From Acidocella sp. (GTDB lineage: Bacteria; Pseudomonadota; Alphaproteobacteria; Acetobacterales; Acetobacteraceae), in contig JAQNCU010000015.1 in the NCBI GenBank assembly GCA_029077775.1, positions 1 to 17,177 of the forward strand: a DNA stretch of 17,177 nucleotides. The letters run 5' to 3'. Position 1 is the first letter of the stretch, and each line of letters starts with the position of its first letter. Below are positions 1-5,325 of the stretch, one piece after another. Both the position numbers and the translations under genes were made by a program. The notes below the pieces were generated by a model. The model saw only the letters and a program-made list of their open reading frames with translations, searched no databases and was not told the DNA's origin.

Positions 1-53
1 ATTTATTTATGCCAACATAGCCTGCGACATAAACATATCAAAACCATCAAAAT

Positions 54-99
54 TGGCGGACCCGACGCGATTCGAACGCGTGACCTTTGCCTTCGGAGG
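54..99 (-). tRNA. 3' fragment of a tRNA gene, probably tRNA-Arg(CCG); putative att site
   Basis: Read on the minus strand, this piece ends in GGGTCCGCCA. It contains a perfect 5-bp T stem (ACGCG/CGCGT) around a TTCGAAT loop, a five-base variable loop AGGTC, the 3' anticodon stem GGCAA and the loop CTCCGAA. The loop geometry gives anticodon CCG (Arg). CCT is a less likely reading because base 37 would then be C. The match to a tRNA stops abruptly inside the anticodon stem at 99/100: the next bases cannot form the required TTGCC strand, and there is no D arm or 5' acceptor strand. A tRNA 3' end duplicated beside an integrase is the usual footprint of a site-specific element. The intact gene should be at the far end of the element. 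It is not in this window. Confidence 0.8.
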
Positions 100-168
100 A
101 TTGAAAAAGGGCTTTTCCGGCTCTACGCCAGAGTGCGAAATTGTACGATAAGTAATTGAAAAATATGC

Positions 169-197
169 TTTTCATAGAAGGGCAGCTTCGCTATAAT
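169..197 (+). promoter_or_regulatory. Putative sigma-70-type promoter for the integrase
   Basis: A perfect -10 hexamer TATAAT at 192-197 is preceded, after a 17-base spacer, by TTTTCA at 169-174, which matches four of six bases of the -35 consensus. Transcription would begin near 204. This gives a leader of about 80 bases that contains the three direct repeats and the palindrome described separately. The match is by eye; start-site mapping would decide it. Confidence 0.5.
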
Positions 198-228
198 TCG
201 CCAGAACCGCCCATTGTTTACCATTTTA

Positions 229-260
229 TGGTGAGTATTTGGTGAGTTTTTTTGGTGAGT
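229..260 (+). repeat. Three TGGTGAGT direct repeats upstream of the integrase
   Basis: The octamer TGGTGAGT occurs at 229-236, 240-247 and 253-260, with start-to-start spacings of 11 and 13 bases. That is close to one helical turn, so the copies would face roughly the same side of the DNA. The first copy is also half of an inverted repeat, ACCAT-TTT-ATGGT, at 220-232. Direct repeats between an att core and an integrase gene are typical of arm-type sites bound by the integrase N-terminal domain, or of excisionase sites. Which protein binds these is inferred. Confidence 0.6.
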
Positions 261-263
261 TTT

Positions 264-275
264 CTCGCCGGCGAG
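264..275. promoter_or_regulatory. 12-bp palindrome overlapping the integrase ribosome binding site
   Basis: CTCGCCGGCGAG is a perfect palindrome. Its last three bases are part of the GAGG Shine-Dalgarno sequence (273-276) that serves the TTG start at 283. A protein bound here, or a local RNA fold, could limit integrase expression. The function is inferred from position only. Confidence 0.4.
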
Positions 276-282
276 GTGAAAT

Positions 283-1545
283 TTGCCCAAGCTTACAAAG
301 ACGATCGTCGAGGCTGCGGCCCGGCAAGAAAAGCCCTATACTCTGTGGTGCAGCGATTTGCCGGGATTTGGTGTTTATGTGCTACCCACCGGCAAACTAA
401 CCTATTTTGTCGATTACCGGAACAAAACCGGCATCCGGCGGCGACTGACGATTGGGCGCCATGGTAAGCTGACAGCGGAGACCGCACGCAAGCTCGCGAT
501 CGCCACCATGGGTGAGGTCGTCAAGGGCGATGACCCGGCTGAAGAGCGCGCCACCCAGAGAAAGTCGATGACGGTGAAGGACCTCTGCACCCGTTATATG
601 GCAGCGGCCGAAAATGGCTTGATTATGGGCAAACGAAATCGGCCCAAAAAAGCCAGCACGCTTTATGTTGATCGCGGACGCATAGCCCGGCACATCCTGC
701 CTCTTCTTGGCAGCAAGCGCGTTTGCGATATCGCCCAGGCAGACATTAACCGTTTTATCCGTGATGTCGCCGGCGGCAAAACCGCTGCGGTCGTGAAGAC
801 CGACAACAAGCGGGGGGTGGCGATTGTCGAGGGTGGCAAGGGCACAGCCGCCCGCACGGCCGGCCTGCTTGGGGGCATGCTTTCATTCGCTGTCTCTGAA
901 GGCGTTATCGCGGCCAACCCGGCACGGGGCGTCAAACGGCCGGCGGACAACCATCGCGTACGGCGGCTCACAGTCGAGGAGTACCGTCAACTCGGGAAGG
1001 CACTTGCTGAAGCCCACGCTGAAGCAGAGGCCCCGCAAGGCATTGCCGGTATTTGGCTGCTTGCTTTGACTGGCTGTCGCTCAGGCGAAATCATCAATCT
1101 CAAATGGGTAGAGGTCGATGAAGCGGGAGGATGCCTGCGGCTGACAGAAAGCAAGGAAGGAGCGTCGATCAGGCCGGCGGGTCAAGCCGTGTTTGAGGTA
1201 CTTAGCCAAGTCGAGAAGAAAAAAGACTGCCCCTATGTCCTCGTGTCCGTCAGTGGCGGAGGCCCGTTCGGCGGTATGGCGCGGGCTTGGCAGCGGACCT
1301 TAAAGCGCACGCAGTTGACGGGAGTGACACCTCACACGCTCAGGCATTCTTACGCATCGGTGGCCGGCGATCTGGGCTTCACGGAATCCACGATTGCCGC
1401 GTTGCTTGGGCATGCCGCGGGGTCCGTGACCAGCCGTTACGTACATCACCTCGATAGTGTGCTGATCGCGGCCGCCAATAAGGTGGCGAGAGCCATTTAT
1501 GACATGATGACCACCGATCCCGAGAACACTGAAGGCGCCGGTTAA
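283..1545 (+). CDS. Tyrosine recombinase / site-specific integrase (DUF4102-type N-terminus)
   Basis: This 420-residue integrase catalyses site-specific recombination between the att sites of a mobile element and the chromosome. The N-terminal ~90 residues resemble the DUF4102 arm-DNA-binding domain, and ~95-215 fit the SAM-like core-binding domain. The C-terminal catalytic domain shows R266 (in TGCRSGE), K291, H351-x-x-R354 (in HTLRHSY), H377 (in LLGHAAG) and the nucleophile Y386, a full catalytic set. The TTG start is chosen because GAGG at 273-276 lies six bases upstream, no ATG or GTG in frame fits better, and the protein then begins MPKLTKT as is normal for the family. It faces away from the tRNA 3' fragment at 54-99, so the element probably extends to the right. 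It appears intact. Direct repeats and a palindrome in front of it suggest tight control. Confidence 0.93.
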   Translation: MPKLTKTIVEAAARQEKPYTLWCSDLPGFGVYVLPTGKLTYFVDYRNKTGIRRRLTIGRHGKLTAETARKLAIATMGEVVKGDDPAEERATQRKSMTVKDLCTRYMAAAENGLIMGKRNRPKKASTLYVDRGRIARHILPLLGSKRVCDIAQADINRFIRDVAGGKTAAVVKTDNKRGVAIVEGGKGTAARTAGLLGGMLSFAVSEGVIAANPARGVKRPADNHRVRRLTVEEYRQLGKALAEAHAEAEAPQGIAGIWLLALTGCRSGEIINLKWVEVDEAGGCLRLTESKEGASIRPAGQAVFEVLSQVEKKKDCPYVLVSVSGGGPFGGMARAWQRTLKRTQLTGVTPHTLRHSYASVAGDLGFTESTIAALLGHAAGSVTSRYVHHLDSVLIAAANKVARAIYDMMTTDPENTEGAG

Positions 1546-1580
1546 ATAGCCTGGCTGGTGGTGGGCTATGTTTTGGGCTT

Positions 1581-1598
1581 ATTGTTGATATCAACAAT
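1581..1598. promoter_or_regulatory. Perfect 18-bp palindrome, probable operator of the hipBA-like operon
   Basis: ATTGTTGATATCAACAAT reads the same on both strands. It lies 47 bp before the antitoxin start, in an AT-rich stretch. A possible -35 (TTGTTG, 1583-1588) falls inside it, with TATCTT at 1606-1611 after 17 bases as a possible -10. HipB-type antitoxins are dimeric helix-turn-helix proteins that repress their own operon through such sites. Binding by the neighbouring protein is inferred. There is no loop or T run, so it is unlikely to be the integrase terminator. Confidence 0.65.
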
Positions 1599-1644
1599 GA
1601 ACTATTATCTTTTATATTTCACGTTAATAGGTCATATATGATCT

Positions 1645-1962
1645 ATGTTAAGGACACCCGCAGAGCTGCGACAAGAACTTGGCCAGGCGATTCGCCTTCG
1701 CCGCCTGGGACAGGGCTGGTCTCAGGAGGAAGCGGCAACGCGCGCGGGCATGGGCCTCAGCACCTGGAAGCGAATGGAGGCAAACGGGCCGAGCCTCGTG
1801 GAAAATTTGATCAACGCCGCTCTCGCTCTGCGTTGCGAGGACGGCATTAGCCAGCTTTTCCCGGCGCCTGCCGCCTCTAGCCTTGACGAGCTTTTGCAGC
1901 GCCAGGCCGCTACAGCGCATACACCCCGCCAGCGGGCGCCACGGCGCAGGACAGCGCCGTGA
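1645..1962 (+). CDS. HipB-like Xre-family antitoxin / transcriptional repressor
   Basis: This 105-residue protein has an Xre/Cro-type helix-turn-helix at about residues 8-62. The core runs WSQEEAATRAG, then LSTWKRME, with the recognition helix at about 37-45. The last 25 residues are rich in Arg, Pro and Gln and look disordered. In HipBA systems the antitoxin neutralises the HipA kinase and, with it, represses the operon. The assignment rests on the helix-turn-helix plus the adjoining HipA gene. Its stop codon overlaps the start of the next gene (GTGA), implying translational coupling. The ATG at 1645 is used because it alone keeps the helix-turn-helix frame; the ATG at 1638 is in another frame. 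The 18-bp palindrome at 1581-1598 is the likely binding site. It could in principle act only as a regulator. Confidence 0.82.
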   Translation: MLRTPAELRQELGQAIRLRRLGQGWSQEEAATRAGMGLSTWKRMEANGPSLVENLINAALALRCEDGISQLFPAPAASSLDELLQRQAATAHTPRQRAPRRRTAP

Positions 1963-3215
1963 GGCTAGCGCCGGGCACGCCCCTATCAATCGCGCTCGCC
2001 TTCGAGCCCAGCAGCGAACCTCTGGCGGTGGGCCGCCTCGCGATGGACGCTGGCCTTGCCCAGCTCGAATGGTCGACGGAGGTTATCACGCGCAGCTTGC
2101 CTGTATCGCCACTTTACTATCCACCCGAGCCCGGCCTGATGGCGGCGCGGACCCGATCTTTCGATGGGTTACATGGATTTTTGGCCGACAGCCTCCCTGA
2201 TGGATGGGGCTATCTTCTTATGCGCAAACGCCTCGCGAAATTGGGCATCGACATTGCTTCGCTCAGTCCGCTGGAGCGCCTGGCGCTGGTCGGAGAGCAT
2301 GGCCGCGGTGCACTGGCGTTCAAACCGGCGACCACTCCCGCGGATGACGTTGAAAGCCTCGATCTAGACGCTCTGGCGCACGACGCTACGGCGTTGCTGA
2401 TGGGCGACCAGAGCCGGCTGGCCGATACTCTGGCCGGGTTGGCGGGTGGCTCTGGTGGCGCCAGGCCCAAGGTGCAGGTGGGGTTCGACGGCCAGGGCCA
2501 CGTCTCCGTGGGCGAAGGGGAGATAGCAACCGGCGATACCGCGTGGCTGGTGAAATTTCGTGCACCTTCAGACCCCATCGACATCGGCCCCATAGAGGAA
2601 GCCTATGCCTGCATGGCGGAAGCGGCGGGGTTGCATATCAGCGCCCACCGGTTGTTACCCGCCAAAACGGGACCGGGCTATTTTGCTACGCGGCGGTTCG
2701 ACCGGCCAGATAACGGTGGACGGCTTCACATGCTTTCCCTGGCTGGCGCGATCGAGGCGCCGTCCGATGTACCTTCAAGTTACGATCTCTTTCTGCGTGC
2801 GACGCGCGCGATCACGCGGCGGGCGGATGACGTTGCCGCAGCGTTCCGGCGAATGGTTTTCAACGTGCTCGCCTGCAATCGGGATGATCATACGCGCCAG
2901 CATGCTTACCTTATGGGACCCGCCGGCGAGTGGCGCTTGGCGCCGGCGTTCGATCTCACATATTCGCCCGGCCCTGGTGGAGAGCATTATCTCGACATCG
3001 AGGGTGAAGGCCGCCGCCCGACGCGCGCTCAAGTCACAAGTCTTGGCAAAAGACACGGACTCGACGCCAAGCGTACAACGGCGGTCATCGAGGAAGTAAT
3101 TGCGGCAGTTGCCAGCTGGCCAAGCCAGGCGCGGAATGCGGGTGTGTCCAAAGATTCAGCCAAGATGGTACAGGATGCTCTTGCCCAGGTGTTTGGAGAC
3201 TTCGATAAAGGATAG
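1959..3215 (+). CDS. HipA-family serine/threonine kinase toxin
   Basis: HipA-type toxins are cytoplasmic kinases; E. coli HipA phosphorylates glutamyl-tRNA synthetase and causes growth arrest. The target of this one is unknown. The 418 residues match the family in length and order. The N-terminal HipA domain contains LPDGWG (79-84) and VGEHGRGAL (111-119). The P-loop-like GGSGGARPK follows at 163-171, where S165 is a candidate autophosphorylation site. WLVKF lies at 196-200, RFDR at 246-249, the catalytic loop NRDDH at 307-311 with D309 as likely base, and the metal-binding Asp is D332 in PAFDL. Position 314 is Gln (codon 2898-2900), where family members usually have Asn in N-x-D-x-H-x-K-N. 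Position 313 is Arg instead of Lys. The GTG start overlaps the antitoxin stop by four bases. Activity may be altered, but the fold looks intact. Confidence 0.85.
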   Translation: MRLAPGTPLSIALAFEPSSEPLAVGRLAMDAGLAQLEWSTEVITRSLPVSPLYYPPEPGLMAARTRSFDGLHGFLADSLPDGWGYLLMRKRLAKLGIDIASLSPLERLALVGEHGRGALAFKPATTPADDVESLDLDALAHDATALLMGDQSRLADTLAGLAGGSGGARPKVQVGFDGQGHVSVGEGEIATGDTAWLVKFRAPSDPIDIGPIEEAYACMAEAAGLHISAHRLLPAKTGPGYFATRRFDRPDNGGRLHMLSLAGAIEAPSDVPSSYDLFLRATRAITRRADDVAAAFRRMVFNVLACNRDDHTRQHAYLMGPAGEWRLAPAFDLTYSPGPGGEHYLDIEGEGRRPTRAQVTSLGKRHGLDAKRTTAVIEEVIAAVASWPSQARNAGVSKDSAKMVQDALAQVFGDFDKG

Positions 3216-3251
3216 AAACACTCTGACATGATTGCGAATATCAAGTGGTCG

Positions 3252-3270
3252 CTTCTCATTTTTGGAGAAG
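3252..3270. repeat. Short inverted repeat between two convergent operons
   Basis: CTTCTC (3252-3257) and GAGAAG (3265-3270) form a 6-bp stem around a 7-base loop. They lie in the 64-bp gap between the end of the hipA-like gene and the end of the minus-strand operon. It could end transcription from one or both sides, but no T run follows on either strand, so terminator function is only a possibility. Confidence 0.25.
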
Positions 3271-3279
3271 ATTCGAGAG

Positions 3280-4566
3280 TCAAGAGAGGTGACCTTGAAT
3301 TTCGTCCAGGATGCCCTGCACACTGGTGCCCGTACGCAGGTACCGATCCACCATAGCCTCTCTTATTTCAGCGGTTTGATTTTCAAATACCTGCCAGATT
3401 TTTGCCTCTTCCTCCGGAGGGATCTCAAAGTTTAGTTCGATAGCGTAACGCCTCATGCGCTCTAATGTCGTTAAGGCATATTTCCAGTTTACCAACGGAT
3501 TAAGAAGGAGAATGCATCTCTCCTCAAAGGATTTTTTTGCCATTGCATGAACTGCTACCGACCAAATCTCGCCAGGCGAATGTTCAACACCTATAGCTGA
3601 GAGCGCGATATCGGATTGCTGAAACAATTCCTCAAGTGTTGCCGCGTCGACTTTATGGGGAACTTCGACGACACGCCCATGGATTTCAAAGGCATCAGCA
3701 AACAGCCGCTGGTCCATTCTCTTTGCGCCACGACGGATCAATTCTTGAACCATCAATTCACGGTCACGGGCAGATGGAGCCCAAAGATCGAGGTCCCGCG
3801 GAGGCTTTCCTGTGAGCAATGTCTTGAATGCTCCCCCTGCGAGAAAGAACCTCGCACCACTATCAAAGCCGACCGTGGCAGCAATCTCACGCCGAGCGAA
3901 CTCGAGTACATCTCCCTCAGCCAAAGAGCATAAGGAACGCGAATCCCGTACAGCTTCGAGATCCCGATAAGCCGTGTGGAGCATCCCATCAGAGTCATGC
4001 CAGAATATCACGCTTTCAAGGAACCCGGGCCAGAATTCCGGTCCTAGTGCTTTACCCAGCAGGCGAGCAGCCGTGGCCATCACCAAAGTATCATGGGTAA
4101 TGAAGACGTGGATGCCATCTATGCCGTTGGCAGCAGCAAACATATGGTGAACAAGAAAGCGAGCGGCTTCATTCGGTCGAGCCATACCCGGCAGAGCATC
4201 GCTAGAAGAGACCAAATGCGCCACGACACCTTCATGTCCACGGGTCTCCCAGTTGGCCCAGGCCCTTTGACTATCGATACTATAGACACCAGGCGCACCC
4301 AGATGCCGATCAAGTGTAATCGGGCAATTAATGCCTGCGCCATCCCGCAACGCTTCGGCCGTCTGAACGCAGCGGATAACAGGACTGGTCCTTATGGTCT
4401 TCAAACGCTGGCCAAACTCTGCACCGAGTTTTTTTGCTAGCTCCTGGCCCTCGTAGGTAATAGGTACGTCGATTCCGGTGCTATTTACAGGCAGATCATC
4501 ACGAGCAGAATGACGCAAGAGCAGGACAACTGGTCCAATCAGTGAATTTACCCTAAACTTTGGCAT
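3280..4566 (-). CDS. Histidine phosphatase fused to a PAP/CCA-type nucleotidyltransferase domain
   Basis: A 428-residue, two-domain cytoplasmic protein. Residues ~10-210 are a branch-1 histidine phosphatase: LLRHSAR gives the phospho-accepting H19 with R18, R65 lies in TSPVIRCVQTAE, and the second His is H158 in ITHDT. Residues ~235-330 look like the head of a class II polymerase-beta nucleotidyltransferase. They show LAGGAFKTLL with G244-G245, DLDLW with D258 and D260, and later SDIALSAIGV, which resembles the RDFTINA motif of poly(A) polymerases and CCA-adding enzymes. The remaining ~95 residues are helical and unassigned. The substrate is unknown; it might be a phosphosugar, a nucleotide or RNA. 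The ATG at 4566 is preferred to the in-frame TTG at 4590 because GAGG sits six bases before it and the protein then begins MPKFRV. It is the last gene of the operon, 39 bp after the WG-repeat gene. The fusion is unusual. Confidence 0.75.
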   Translation of the reverse strand: MPKFRVNSLIGPVVLLLRHSARDDLPVNSTGIDVPITYEGQELAKKLGAEFGQRLKTIRTSPVIRCVQTAEALRDGAGINCPITLDRHLGAPGVYSIDSQRAWANWETRGHEGVVAHLVSSSDALPGMARPNEAARFLVHHMFAAANGIDGIHVFITHDTLVMATAARLLGKALGPEFWPGFLESVIFWHDSDGMLHTAYRDLEAVRDSRSLCSLAEGDVLEFARREIAATVGFDSGARFFLAGGAFKTLLTGKPPRDLDLWAPSARDRELMVQELIRRGAKRMDQRLFADAFEIHGRVVEVPHKVDAATLEELFQQSDIALSAIGVEHSPGEIWSVAVHAMAKKSFEERCILLLNPLVNWKYALTTLERMRRYAIELNFEIPPEEEAKIWQVFENQTAEIREAMVDRYLRTGTSVQGILDEIQGHLS

Positions 4567-4605
4567 TGTCGCCTCGAAAAGACATGTCAACTGCAGTGAT
4601 AAATT

Positions 4606-5325
4606 TTAGATGCGGGCTGGTCGAAGCTCGACCAGCGCCTCTCCGGCCTCATTGATTACTTCTAGTCCTCCATCAAATCGCTCTACACGCGCTTGGCCGT
4701 TATAAAAAGGCTCAAGAGTTGAAAATCGGCGGCCGTAGGCTTCTTTACCGCGTAGGTTGATGTGCATCCAACCAGACTTATCTCGGGCGCGTGCAAAGCC
4801 CTTATGATAAACATCTAGATCAGTGAACCATAGTCCATGAATTAAGTTGCCATTCAAATCGACATGGGTCGAGTTTCCATCGTTCGCCTGGACTACGGCA
4901 ATACCGTCACGATAATCCCCAACGTAGCGCCATCGGGGAGAATAGATAGGATGCCCTCCGGGGGCGATATGGAAGTAGCCGCCGCCAAACTCACGGACAG
5001 GGCATCGACCATTTTGGAAGTTACCGCACCAATCAAAGCGCTGCGCGTAAGCATCTTCGCCAGTCGGAGTTATATGATGCCAATTCTGATCGTTAACTAC
5101 GGCTGCCAGCCCTACGTAAAAGCCAAAGCAGCGCGTGAAACGGCGCGCATAAGCCGGAATGCTGCTCGGATAAATATGCCAAGCTTCACCATCACGCATT
5201 ACCGGAGCCAATCCGGGCTCATGGAATTTTAGAACTTCATCGAATCGGTCCGTATACGCAGCCTCACCGGTCTCGAGAATATGATGCGAGCCGTCTTGGA
5301 CCACGATCAGATTCTTCCAATTCAT
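4606..5325 (-). CDS. WG-repeat-like protein
   Basis: A 239-residue protein made almost wholly of degenerate repeats of ~34-37 residues. Each runs roughly: aromatic-HI or similar, G, AY, RF, a few residues, FY or F, G, A, V. Examples are WHHITPTGEDAYAQRF, YFHIAPGGHPIYSPRW and WMHINLRGKEAYGRRF. About six units are visible, beginning with HHILETGEAAY near residue 14. There is no signal peptide, membrane segment or catalytic motif, so a cytoplasmic binding or scaffold role is likely. WG/KWG-type repeats are found in many bacterial proteins of poorly known function. The start overlaps the stop of the upstream glycosyltransferase/radical SAM gene as ATGA (5325-5322), and only a weak ribosome binding site is seen, so translation is probably coupled. 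A partner role for the fused enzyme is inferred from this linkage. Confidence 0.75.
   Translation of the reverse strand: MNWKNLIVVQDGSHHILETGEAAYTDRFDEVLKFHEPGLAPVMRDGEAWHIYPSSIPAYARRFTRCFGFYVGLAAVVNDQNWHHITPTGEDAYAQRFDWCGNFQNGRCPVREFGGGYFHIAPGGHPIYSPRWRYVGDYRDGIAVVQANDGNSTHVDLNGNLIHGLWFTDLDVYHKGFARARDKSGWMHINLRGKEAYGRRFSTLEPFYNGQARVERFDGGLEVINEAGEALVELRPARI

Noticed and set aside
252..467. 71-codon frame overlapping the start of the integrase
   Set aside because: It is out of frame with the integrase, which has a good ribosome binding site and family N-terminus; the short frame has no motif.
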